From Paenibacillus_AA sp045062745 (GTDB lineage Bacteria > Bacillota > Bacilli > Paenibacillales > NBRC-103111): a stretch of DNA of 64,000 nucleotides. The notes beneath the pieces were generated by a model. That model did no database searches, had not been told where the DNA came from, and was given only the letters and a program-made list of their open reading frames with translations. The DNA lies in NCBI RefSeq assembly GCF_045062745.1, contig NZ_JBJGED010000008.1:62001-126000 (forward strand), given 5' to 3'. Shown here piece by piece: positions 35,671 through 43,424 of this stretch; the stretch's first letter is position 1, and each line of letters begins with the position of its first letter. The position numbers and the translations under genes are program-made.

Positions 35671-36645
35671 TTATTCGCCCGACTGCCGCTGCTTGGCCTC
35701 AATCGACTTAATGAGCCGGTACATCGTGCTGTTCGCCATCAACGTAAGCCCGTGCTTCCGTGCGGCCTGCAACAGCGCGCCGTTGACCCAGTCGATCTCG
35801 GTCGGACGGCCGGCGGTGACGTCCTGCAGCATCGAAGAAGCGTTGTTCGCCGTTCTGCGGCACACTTCGAGTACTTGCTCCCACAAGTCTTCTTGCAGAC
35901 GAACGTTCTCCGCATGCGCCGCCTCCACTCCCTCTTCATAGAGGGAACGCATCAGCGGCATTAAAGGCTCCAGCTCGAGCAGGCGGCCGTTCGGCACTTG
36001 AAGCAACGCGGTCAGCGGATTGATGACGGCATTCACTAGCAATTTGTTCCAAGCTATCTCCCTCATGTTGTTCGACAAGGAAACCTCGAATCCTGCCATA
36101 TGCAGCGCGGAGATCAGCTTTTTTTGCCGCTGCTCCGTCCCCTGCCGCTCTTCCGCCTCCCCCGGCTCGATCGCGCATCCGATGCGAGTCATGCCGAAGC
36201 CGGTGTGATGGATCTCGTTCAGGGAGTTCTTACGGGCTCCCTCCGTCGTCACCGCGGTATCCAGCCGGGAGGCCGGGATATGGTCCGCTAGTCGCTCGAC
36301 GTGCCCGATCCCGTTCTGCCAGGCGAGCAGCCGGGTCCCACGGGCGCACCACTTGCCCAGGACCGTCATCAGCTCGTCGGTTAGATGCTGCTGCTTCACG
36401 GTAAGCAGGAGCCAGTCCGGCGCTTGTGCCGCTGCGGGAGCAAGCCGCTTCAGTTGCCGGAACGCGATGGCTTCAGGCCGGGCCACATATTCATTGTCGC
36501 CTTCGACCAGCCGCAGCCCCTCGTCCATGATCGCCCGAGCCTGCTCCTCCGAATGGGTGACGACCCGGACCGCCTGGCCCGCGAGCGCGAGCTTCGCAGC
36601 CAGCAGCATGCCGATCGACCCTGCTCCTACAACCCAAATGTTCAT
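35671..36645 (-). CDS. panE: 2-dehydropantoate 2-reductase
   Basis: 324 residues. NADPH-dependent reduction of ketopantoate to pantoate in coenzyme A synthesis. The nucleotide-binding start is MNIWVVGAGSIGMLLAAKLA; catalytic lysine region is EIAWNKLLVNAVINPLTALL and the later conserved part is TAGRPTEIDWVNGALLQAARKHG. ATG at 36645 has GGAGG 6 bases upstream; a longer frame to 36699 is rejected. In B. subtilis the corresponding ylbQ also lies near ylbO (rsfA) and bshC, so the order rsfA-panE is conserved here. Confidence 0.93.
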   Translation of the reverse strand: MNIWVVGAGSIGMLLAAKLALAGQAVRVVTHSEEQARAIMDEGLRLVEGDNEYVARPEAIAFRQLKRLAPAAAQAPDWLLLTVKQQHLTDELMTVLGKWCARGTRLLAWQNGIGHVERLADHIPASRLDTAVTTEGARKNSLNEIHHTGFGMTRIGCAIEPGEAEERQGTEQRQKKLISALHMAGFEVSLSNNMREIAWNKLLVNAVINPLTALLQVPNGRLLELEPLMPLMRSLYEEGVEAAHAENVRLQEDLWEQVLEVCRRTANNASSMLQDVTAGRPTEIDWVNGALLQAARKHGLTLMANSTMYRLIKSIEAKQRQSGE

Positions 36646-36689
36646 TGTTGCCTCCTGCCGATTACCATTTTCCCCATGATAGCACAAGT

Positions 36690-36760
36690 AACCCCACAAA
36701 GTGACGTTAGGCTTCGAAGCTTAGTCCCGGCGGAGCCCCTTTGCGGGGACCCCAATAAGC
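36690..36760. repeat. Dispersed palindromic repeat, copy 2
   Basis: Plus strand runs CCCCACAAAGTGAC (36692-36705), the palindromic centre GCTTCGAAGC (36711-36720), and CTTTGCGGGGACCCC (36739-36753). It lies between rsfA and panE. Ends and centre match copies at 7611-7761 and 38029-38092. Confidence 0.75.
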
Positions 36761-36763
36761 AAA

Positions 36764-36803
36764 AAAAGATCCTCGTGCCTGTCCAGGCCGGGATCTTCTC
36801 GTA
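36764..36803 (-). terminator. Rho-independent terminator after rsfA
   Basis: Minus-strand hairpin (AAGATCC...GGATCTT with an inner GCCTG/CAGGC stem) followed by seven Ts, just beyond the rsfA stop. Confidence 0.85.
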
Positions 36804-36806
36804 CCG

Positions 36807-37457
36807 CTATTCGATCCGTTCCAGATTGCCGTTCGCGTCCATCTTGAAGCGCGGCTTTTGCTCGTCCTCTTCTTCTACTAAAAAGGCCAGCTTTCTAGCT
36901 CGGTCCATAATTTGGATAAGCGCCTTGTAGTCGTCATTCACGACGCGGTAGTCGGTCTGCACCTCGCTCATTTCCCGGTTCAGCTTCTCCTTCTCCCGGC
37001 GGAGGTCATCCAGCTCCTCCTCTTTCTCGCGAAGGTCTTTCTCCAGTGTCTTGATTTGACGCGTCATGTCTTGATAGGTTCCTTTCCATTGACGCAAAAA
37101 CCGGATTACGGCGTCGATGGAGATCGATTCTTCGGTTAACGCGTCGCTCTTGTAAGCGTGAACCGCATCGGCCGTTTCGAGCGTTGCGATCGCGGCGACG
37201 TTCGCACCGCCCGCATGTTTTTTATACTGGCTTCTCTTTTGACGCTGGGCTTTGGCGATCGAGATGGCCGCTTCGTATTTTTTGCGTACGCAGCTGTTCC
37301 ACCTGAAACCGCAAGCCGCCGACGTCCTCCCGATCTTGTCTCCGACTTCTTCGAAAGCCGCTAGCTGAGTACTGCCTTCCCGTATATGGCGCAGCGTGAC
37401 TTCGGCCAAAATTAGATCGTCTTCTTCACTCCAGGCATCCTGTCTGATTGCTGTCAT
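36807..37457 (-). CDS. rsfA: RsfA/YlbO-family transcriptional regulator
   Basis: 216 residues. RsfA is a forespore regulator that adjusts SigF-dependent genes in B. subtilis. The amino-terminal Myb/SANT-like DNA-binding domain spans about residues 5-60 (WSEEDDLILAEVTLRHIREG, TSAACGFRWNSCVRKKY). A long coiled coil occupies about 125-175 (IKTLEKDLREKEEELDDLRREK). ATG at 37457 with GGAGG upstream. It lies next to panE as in B. subtilis and ends in a terminator. Confidence 0.9.
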   Translation of the reverse strand: MTAIRQDAWSEEDDLILAEVTLRHIREGSTQLAAFEEVGDKIGRTSAACGFRWNSCVRKKYEAAISIAKAQRQKRSQYKKHAGGANVAAIATLETADAVHAYKSDALTEESISIDAVIRFLRQWKGTYQDMTRQIKTLEKDLREKEEELDDLRREKEKLNREMSEVQTDYRVVNDDYKALIQIMDRARKLAFLVEEEDEQKPRFKMDANGNLERIE

Positions 37458-37636
37458 GCCTACAACCTCCCAACAAACTTATAAAGTTGCCACTGTTTTA
37501 TCTCTATGCCCATAGTAGAGTTCATAGAATCTATTTGATACTATTTGGTATTACCATTTTTTTTGACGCTCATACATGCTCATCCCCAAAATGGAGAGAC
37601 TAACTAAAAAGTTTGATATTTCGTCACGCTTCGCAG

Positions 37637-37665
37637 TTTACACGTACAAGTCGGAACGGTATAAT
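37637..37665 (+). promoter_or_regulatory. SigA-type promoter of the DUF2626 gene
   Basis: TTTACA (37637-37642), a 17-base spacer, and a perfect TATAAT (37660-37665). The GTG start is 47 bases downstream. Confidence 0.8.
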
Positions 37666-37711
37666 GGCAATAGTTATGTTCGACCGTTGCGACAGAGAGG
37701 GGGATTACATC

Positions 37712-37942
37712 GTGGCACGCATGTTCAGAGTGTTGGGGTTTTGGACGCTTGCGATCGGGCTCATGGCTTTGGCCGGCGGCATGCAGGAGATGGCGCTGCT
37801 GTTCTTCTTCCAGACCGCAGCTTTCGTAATTTTGGGCTATATGAACTTGTCCGAACGCGCCTACATATTGATTTTCTGGGGATACTTGATCCTGTCCTTC
37901 ACAGGATTCACGTATTGGTCGTTCTTCCAAATGTCCGTATAA
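37712..37942 (+). CDS. DUF2626 (YqgY-like) small membrane protein
   Basis: 76 residues from a GTG at 37712 (GAGGGGG 8 bases upstream), product beginning MARMFRVLGFWTLAIG. Two to three membrane segments; the motif FRVLGFWT at the start and LLFFFQTAAFVILGYMNLSERAYI in the middle are typical of the family, which is conserved in Bacillales without a known function. It is the only plus-strand gene among minus-strand neighbours here, and has a good promoter and terminator of its own. Confidence 0.85.
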   Translation: MARMFRVLGFWTLAIGLMALAGGMQEMALLFFFQTAAFVILGYMNLSERAYILIFWGYLILSFTGFTYWSFFQMSV

Positions 37943-37965
37943 CTCAGTCCTGTTCGACACACGAG

Positions 37966-38019
37966 GAAAAAGGTGAAACGCCCGGCTGTCCGTCAGCCCG
38001 CGTCTCACCTTTTATTTTT
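37966..38019 (+). terminator. Rho-independent terminator after the DUF2626 gene
   Basis: Stem AGGTGA...TCACCT (37971-37976 and 38005-38010) with further GGCTG/CAGCC pairing inside, followed by TTTTATTTTTG. Confidence 0.85.
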
Positions 38020-38028
38020 GTAAAAGTC

Positions 38029-38092
38029 TCGGGGCCCCCCGCAAAGTACTTGGAATATGCTTCGAAGGTGCGCTTCACTTTGTGGGGAATTG
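38029..38092. repeat. Dispersed palindromic repeat, copy 3
   Basis: Plus strand runs GGGGCCCCCCGCAAAG (38031-38046), the centre GGAATATGCTTCGAAGG (38052-38068), and CTTCACTTTGTGGGG (38073-38087). Its reverse complement aligns with copy 2 across its length. It overlaps the last codons of the methyltransferase gene and supplies its stop codon. Confidence 0.75.
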
Positions 38093-39187
38093 GATCAAAA
38101 CTTTGAACAGCTCGCTCATCTGATCGCTCAGCAGCAGCTGGCGGATGGCCCGGTTCGCGCGCGCTTCGGGGCTGAACGGATCGCGTCCGTCATGCGCCTG
38201 CAGCTGATCCAGGATTCCGTTCTCGACCAGGAAGGCTCGCTGCGTCTGGAGCGTCCACTGGGTCAGCCCGGCTTCGATTCCCGCCTGAATGCACGCAGAG
38301 AAGTTCACATGAGCGGTCATATCCTGTTCGCCGATGTGGACGTACGGGTCGTCGTGGGCTTGATGCTTGCGATAGCACATGAGCGTCCCTCGCATCCGGT
38401 GAGGGCCGTACAGCTCATCCGCCGTATCGCCGTAATCGATCGTGATAAGGCCCCCGGGGTTCAAGCGCTCCGCAACCGAACGAATCCATGAGGCAGCGTC
38501 CGTGTTCAGCTCGAACAGCTGGCCTTCGCGCTCGGGCAATCCGTAGGCGCGTATGGCGTCGAGCAGTTGCCGCTCCGTGATCGGCGCGTACACCTCCTCC
38601 AGCCGCTCGCGGCTCGGGTCCCAACGGACGAATAGCTCCTCGAAACGGCCTTGGGCATAACGGAGCCGATGGACCGGGAACGCATCCAACAGCTCGTTCG
38701 AGCATACGATAGTAGGAATCGCAGACGACTCGGCGAGCCATTCCTCCGGGGTCCGGAATCGGACGCGCTCATGCTTGCGAAGCGCATCCTGCTGCAGGGT
38801 GCGATGATAAGGACTTCGCTCCACGAGCGTGTATGTCAGACGGGCATACGGAGCCGGAGCTTCCTGCCGCAAGCAGTCCAGCATATGCAGGGCGAGCCGG
38901 CCGTTCCCGCCGCCCCACTCCGCGATCTGCCACGGGCCGTCCGCCCAGCCTTCTTGCTGCAGCAGCTTTCGGATCGCCGCCGCGAGCGTCCGCCCCATCA
39001 TCGGTCCCACGGAAGAGCTGGTGTAGAAGTCCCCATCTTTGCCGATCTTGACCGTAGAGCGATGATAGTAGCCGTATTGTTCGTCGTACAAGCAATACGC
39101 CATATAGGATTTGAAGGAGATTTGGCGGTCCGGACTACCCTCGATCAACCGGATAAGCTTGCTTTTGCTTTCGGTGTTATTTTGCAT
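38075..39187 (-). CDS. Class I SAM-dependent methyltransferase, MidA family
   Basis: 370 residues. Belongs to the MidA/NDUFAF7-type (COG1565) family of protein methyltransferases; the bacterial substrate is unknown. The SAM-binding motif is QIAEWGGGNGRLALHMLDCL near residue 90, with CSNELLDAFPVHRL near 160 and ITIDYGDTADELY near 255 being family signatures. The ATG at 39187 is best spaced from a GTGGA site; an ATG two codons upstream (39193) is also possible. The final residues FPTK and the TGA are encoded by the repeat element at 38029-38092. Confidence 0.85.
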   Translation of the reverse strand: MQNNTESKSKLIRLIEGSPDRQISFKSYMAYCLYDEQYGYYHRSTVKIGKDGDFYTSSSVGPMMGRTLAAAIRKLLQQEGWADGPWQIAEWGGGNGRLALHMLDCLRQEAPAPYARLTYTLVERSPYHRTLQQDALRKHERVRFRTPEEWLAESSAIPTIVCSNELLDAFPVHRLRYAQGRFEELFVRWDPSRERLEEVYAPITERQLLDAIRAYGLPEREGQLFELNTDAASWIRSVAERLNPGGLITIDYGDTADELYGPHRMRGTLMCYRKHQAHDDPYVHIGEQDMTAHVNFSACIQAGIEAGLTQWTLQTQRAFLVENGILDQLQAHDGRDPFSPEARANRAIRQLLLSDQMSELFKVLIQFPTK

Positions 39188-39211
39188 CGGCATTCCACTT
39201 CCACTTATAAT
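39182..39211 (+). promoter_or_regulatory. SigA-type promoter of the lipoprotein gene at 39251
   Basis: TTGCAT (39182-39187), an 18-base spacer, and a perfect TATAAT (39206-39211), 40 bases before the ATG. Confidence 0.6.
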
Positions 39212-39250
39212 GTAAAATATTCATTCTACCAGGAGGGAGACTTGACTGCG

Positions 39251-40234
39251 ATGAAACGATCCCCATTCATTCGCTGGCTGACCGCCGCAGCAGCAGGCAC
39301 CCTTGCTTTGCTCGCATTCGTCGGACTGGCCGGGTGCACGGATCGCGACGGCAAACAGGCGAAGGAAGAGGCGCTTCAGGCGCTCCGGCAGCAAGCCGGC
39401 CTGCAAAGCTATACGTTCGAAGGCCGCGCGACGCTGCAGCTCGGCGAGACGTTCGCCATCGCCCCGGGCAATCCGCTGACCGGTGCGTTGATCGGCTCGC
39501 TCGCCACGTCCACTCTTGGCTGGACGGGTACCGCGGCCGTCTCCCCGCCCCGGCTCGAGGCGAAGCTGAACATTGCCCCAAAGGCCGGAGCCCCGTTGCC
39601 GGAAATGCCCATTCTGCTCAAGGATAACAAATTGTACTTGCAGATACCATATTTGAACCCGAAAAACGAATACTTGTCGATGGATGTAAGCCGCCAAGCA
39701 TCGGGACTGGCCCAGTCGTCGCAATCGTTCGCCAAGCTGGCGGAGACGCTCATCCAGGGTATTGACGCCAAATGGTTCAAGTCCGAGGCCCCGACGTCCG
39801 CGGAGTCTGCCGCCGGCGTGAAGGCCTGGTACACCGTGGCCTTCGTCGATTCGAACGTCAAGGCGATCTCGGATGCGCTGCAGCGCAGCTTGACCGAAGG
39901 AGCGGCTCGGCTGCAGGATAGCGGACTGCTTCCTGCGCCCCAAGCCGATGCGCTTAAGGCATCGCTTAGCCGGAAGCAGGTGAAGGTCCAGCCGCCGGGC
40001 CGTATCCGGCTCGCGGTCGGCCCGGACGGTTTCGTGCAGGAGCTCGCGCTCGATCTGAGCTATGTGCTGGAGGAGGCCGGCCAATCGGGACCGGTTCAGT
40101 CGCTGCAGCTCACCAACAAGTGGGGGCATCGGAATGAGACGCCCGTCTTCACCCAAGACGTGCCCGCCCAAGCGAAGCCGCTCGATCAGCTGCTGAACCT
40201 GTTCGGCTCCCCGGCCAAGGCTCCGGTGAAGTGA
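39251..40234 (+). CDS. Lipoprotein of unknown function, LolA-like fold suspected
   Basis: 327 residues. Signal peptide with lipobox VGLAGC (cysteine near residue 26). The mature part opens with a helix (KEEALQALRQQA) and then strands such as LQSYTFEGRATLQLG and LLKDNKLYLQIPYLNPKNEYLSMD. That alternation resembles LolA/LppX-fold lipoproteins of Gram-positives, but this is inference from pattern only. ATG at 39251 has GGAGGG 13 bases upstream; a TTG at 39242, three codons earlier, is closer to the site and equally possible. It is followed 100 bases later by the exported coiled-coil gene, same strand. Confidence 0.7.
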   Translation: MKRSPFIRWLTAAAAGTLALLAFVGLAGCTDRDGKQAKEEALQALRQQAGLQSYTFEGRATLQLGETFAIAPGNPLTGALIGSLATSTLGWTGTAAVSPPRLEAKLNIAPKAGAPLPEMPILLKDNKLYLQIPYLNPKNEYLSMDVSRQASGLAQSSQSFAKLAETLIQGIDAKWFKSEAPTSAESAAGVKAWYTVAFVDSNVKAISDALQRSLTEGAARLQDSGLLPAPQADALKASLSRKQVKVQPPGRIRLAVGPDGFVQELALDLSYVLEEAGQSGPVQSLQLTNKWGHRNETPVFTQDVPAQAKPLDQLLNLFGSPAKAPVK

Positions 40235-40334
40235 AGTCGGCCTTCGTGAGTTGTACGGCCCTTTGGGATGATTTCTAGGCATGTTTCCCCGTCCGCTTCG
40301 ATACATTAAGTACGGAGAGGACGTGGGACAAACG

Positions 40335-41420
40335 ATGGGGACATGGTTTCGACTGATCCTTGCCGTCTTTTTACTCGGCAGCCCTGCGTTTCTTCCCGGC
40401 AGCCCCGCCGCGGCGGAAACGAACCAGGCGAAGGACGAGACGCAAGCGCTGCTGGAGAAAGGACTCACGCTGCATGAATTGGACCGGGAGATCGACCGGT
40501 TGAACGAGAAGGAACGAGGCCTCGTGGCGCAAATGGCCGACGCCGAGCGGAGTCTCGCCGAGCTGTCCGCCAGGATCGAGACCCAGAACGATCGGGTCAA
40601 GCGGCTGCTGCAGACAACATACACCGGCGATCGGATGCCCTCCTGGATGGCGCTCCTCTCCGCACGAACTTGGAAGGACGCTCTCTACGTCTTCGAGCAG
40701 CTGAAGCTGATTGCCGAGCGCGACCGCGCCGCGCTGTCGCAATACACCGCCGCTCACCGGGAGAAAGCCGAGGTGAGCGCCGGTCTCGAGCAGGCGGAGC
40801 TCGAGCTGCGCTCGACGCGCACCCGCTACGAAGACCAGCGCCGGACGATGACGGCGCTGCAGGAGGAAGTGGCGCGCAAGCTGGCGCAGCTGCCGCAGAA
40901 GGAAGAGCTCGCCCGGCAGATGAGCGAGCTGAATCAGAGCTGGGAGACCAAGGGACTCCCGCTGTTCAAGCAATATTTCAAGGCGCTGTCGGAGACGATG
41001 CAGAAGCTGCCGGAGCTCGTCGCCAGCACGCCGAGTTCGCTTACGATCAAAGGGTTCACCTACACGTTCCAAATCCGCGACAGCGAGCTGAACGCGTTCA
41101 TCCACGCCCGCAGCCCGACGCTTCAGCAACTGAACTTCTCCTTCGGCGACGGTACGCTGACCGCGAGCGGCCGGGAGGGAGACGTCTCGGTGTCGATCAC
41201 CGGCGCGTACGAATTGGAGACGAAGCCGAAGAATGCGATCCGGTTCCATATCCGCGAGATCGTGTACAACGGCTACAAGCTGCCTCCCTCTACGATGCAG
41301 ACACTTGAGTCGGGCAGCGATTTAAGCTTTTATCCGAGTAAGCTGGCTTCATTTCTACAAGCGACCGATCTGACGGTCAAAAACCGGACGCTTTCCGTGA
41401 CGCTCAAAATGAGCTTCTAG
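40335..41420 (+). CDS. Exported coiled-coil protein of unknown function
   Basis: 361 residues from the ATG at 40335; starts further upstream are open (ATG at 40281). A signal peptide or anchor (FRLILAVFLLGSPAFLPG) is followed by a long coiled coil to about residue 200 (LTLHELDREIDRLNEKER, LEQAELELRSTRTRYEDQRR), similar in style to PcsB/CwlO/EnvC-type coiled coils. The last ~120 residues are a beta-rich domain (FQIRDSELNAFI, GTLTASGREGDVSVSITGAYELE) without a hydrolase motif that I recognise. Together with the preceding lipoprotein it may form an envelope pair. Its stop codon shares CTAG with the convergent gene. Confidence 0.6.
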   Translation: MGTWFRLILAVFLLGSPAFLPGSPAAAETNQAKDETQALLEKGLTLHELDREIDRLNEKERGLVAQMADAERSLAELSARIETQNDRVKRLLQTTYTGDRMPSWMALLSARTWKDALYVFEQLKLIAERDRAALSQYTAAHREKAEVSAGLEQAELELRSTRTRYEDQRRTMTALQEEVARKLAQLPQKEELARQMSELNQSWETKGLPLFKQYFKALSETMQKLPELVASTPSSLTIKGFTYTFQIRDSELNAFIHARSPTLQQLNFSFGDGTLTASGREGDVSVSITGAYELETKPKNAIRFHIREIVYNGYKLPPSTMQTLESGSDLSFYPSKLASFLQATDLTVKNRTLSVTLKMSF

Positions 41421-42757
41421 CTTGAACGAGGGGGACCTGCGGGCGCAGTGACGGCGCCGGGGTCCCCTTTGTCCCATAGCTGCATCGTTTGCTCCAGCAT
41501 CGCCTTCCAGGCGAGCTCGCCCCTGCGCAGCTTCTGCAGCCCCTCCTCAAGCAGCAAAAGCTGCCGGTTCTGGAGCGGCGGGAGCGGCGCGCCTTCTTCC
41601 TTGTCGAGGAATGGGGTCACGAGCTGGACGGCCGCATCGTTCCGGATGCCCCCGATCGCATAGCTGTTCATAACGGTGGGCAGCCGATGGCCCTCGTTCC
41701 AGAACTTGACGCTAGAGGCTGCGTTCGTCAGCTCCCGGATCAACTCGAACGCTTCCTTCGGATAACGGGTGTGCGAGGTGATTACGAAGCTGCGGCCGGC
41801 GAGCCAGCCGCTCTTCCAGACCGCCTCCCCTTTGGGCAGAGGGAGGGCGGACAGGACGAGCCCGTCCGCCGCATGCTGCTTGTACGCCGACAGCGTCGTC
41901 AGCATGCCGAGCATCGTACCCTGCTGCAGGCGCTCCCATGGCTTCCAGGAAGGGCTGCCGCTCAGGGGGAACAAGCTGCCGGTTCCGTTCGCGTCCGGGA
42001 ACAGCGACTCGAGCGCCTTGACGGCAGCTGGCTCGGTTAGCTTGACCAGACCGGCCTTCCCCTGCGCCTTTGCCCCTCCGAACGCCTGGGTTAGGGCTAC
42101 TATGGAATCGGGATCCTCGAGATCGGCGTATAATCCGAGCTTCCCGTCATTCAACTTCATGGACGCCGTATGTAGAGAGAGCAATTCCTCGCTCTGGGCC
42201 GGAGGCTTGTCCGTACCGAGCTCCTGCAGCCGCTTCGCGCTATACACGACGACCGGGAGGTCGAGATCCTTCGGAACGCCCCACGTATACCCGTTCCACT
42301 TCACTTGGTTCACCATAGGCTGGAGCTGCTGAGACATTTGATCACTCGTCAACAGTGAGTCGACCGGGGTCAAGTAGCCAAGCGCCGCGAACTCCGTCAC
42401 CCAGCGGTTGTCCAAGAGAAGCACGTCGGCGGATTCGCCGAGCTGGGCCGCCTTCTTCCAGCTCGCGTAAGCGGCGGACGGCGACACCAAGTCCAGTTTG
42501 AGGCTGAGCTCGGCATGAATCGACTGGTACTGTTGCTTCAGCTGGTTCAGAACGGCGTATTCGTCCGCGTCCATCGCCACCTGGATCGTAATTTCTTTGG
42601 TGCCTGCCAGGGGCTCCGGAACCGGCTCGGCGGGGTGGCGGTTCGGTTTCGGATCGGTAACGAACATGGCGTCATTGAATACGTTTCCAACCCCGAACAC
42701 TAGAAGCATCGAAAGACCTACCATCGTAGCAAGCACCCATAGCCGTTTGCCGTGCAA
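41417..42757 (-). CDS. Extracellular solute-binding protein, family 1-like, membrane-anchored
   Basis: 446 residues from a TTG at 42757 (AGGAGG 8 bases upstream). A hydrophobic amino segment (LWVLATMVGLSMLLVFGVG) lacks a lipobox cysteine, so the protein is probably anchored by an uncleaved helix or is cleaved by signal peptidase I. The mature part shows sugar-type binding protein features: ITIQVAMDADEYAVLNQLKQQY, ADVLLLDNRWVTEFAALGYL, TWGVPKDLDLPVVVYS and GRSFVITSHTRYPKEAFELIREL. No permease genes are adjacent. It may be an orphan receptor or signalling sensor. Confidence 0.75.
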   Translation of the reverse strand: MHGKRLWVLATMVGLSMLLVFGVGNVFNDAMFVTDPKPNRHPAEPVPEPLAGTKEITIQVAMDADEYAVLNQLKQQYQSIHAELSLKLDLVSPSAAYASWKKAAQLGESADVLLLDNRWVTEFAALGYLTPVDSLLTSDQMSQQLQPMVNQVKWNGYTWGVPKDLDLPVVVYSAKRLQELGTDKPPAQSEELLSLHTASMKLNDGKLGLYADLEDPDSIVALTQAFGGAKAQGKAGLVKLTEPAAVKALESLFPDANGTGSLFPLSGSPSWKPWERLQQGTMLGMLTTLSAYKQHAADGLVLSALPLPKGEAVWKSGWLAGRSFVITSHTRYPKEAFELIRELTNAASSVKFWNEGHRLPTVMNSYAIGGIRNDAAVQLVTPFLDKEEGAPLPPLQNRQLLLLEEGLQKLRRGELAWKAMLEQTMQLWDKGDPGAVTAPAGPPRSS

Positions 42758-42900
42758 TCGATTCGCCTCCTTCGTGCCGTCTAGTACCAAAGTCTCAGGC
42801 TGTTAAGTCTATGATATAGGATTTCGCCCCATTCGGGAACCCTTAATTATGGTAAGATGATCGGGAGATCTCTTACATCATGTTCACCATGGAGGAGCTT

Positions 42901-43401
42901 ATGCGAAAATATGCAATCGATATGCGCCTGCCGGACGGCAAGCGCCCGGGTTACTACGCGCAATTGGTCAAGGCGCTGGCCAGCGTCCCCCTCTACGACC
43001 GGGACAAAGAGACGCTGATCGCGGCCGATGAGACGGGGGCCGACGCCGTAAAGGCGCTGCTCGAAGAATATCGGATCGAGTATGACGAGCTCCTGCTGCT
43101 GGAGCTGCCGCAGCAAGCCGAAGTGACGCCGGCGTTCCCGGACTACGGCTTCGAGAGCCGCGGGGGCCGAAGGTACTTGTTCGCCCATCTAACCGCTCTG
43201 TTCCGTCTCGTAGGTAAGACGGCCGACCCGGCGTCGCGGCAAGCGGCGCTGCTGCAGATGGACGAGCACCTGATCGCCCGCATCGAAGCGGAAGACGTCT
43301 CTGGCACCCTGTACGCCGTGGATGCGTCGCTCCTCGACCTGATGCGCGGCATCGCGCGAGCCTACGAGTGCGCAATCGAACCTGTTGACGCGGAGGGCTG
43401 A
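42901..43401 (+). CDS. Hypothetical cytoplasmic protein
   Basis: 166 residues from the ATG at 42901 (GGAGG 5 bases upstream). Acidic, no signal peptide or membrane segment, predicted mainly helical with a possible strand pair (YDELLLLELPQQAEV). I do not recognise the family. Divergent from the solute-binding protein gene and convergent with the esterase gene 23 bases away. Coding is supported by the good ribosome site and GC-rich third positions. Confidence 0.65.
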   Translation: MRKYAIDMRLPDGKRPGYYAQLVKALASVPLYDRDKETLIAADETGADAVKALLEEYRIEYDELLLLELPQQAEVTPAFPDYGFESRGGRRYLFAHLTALFRLVGKTADPASRQAALLQMDEHLIARIEAEDVSGTLYAVDASLLDLMRGIARAYECAIEPVDAEG

Positions 43402-43424
43402 CCCAGCCCGATGCGATCGGCGGG

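Noticed and set aside
38651..39250. Upstream extension of the lipoprotein gene at 39251
   Set aside because: It runs antisense through the methyltransferase gene; the signal peptide and promoter place the start at 39251 or 39242.
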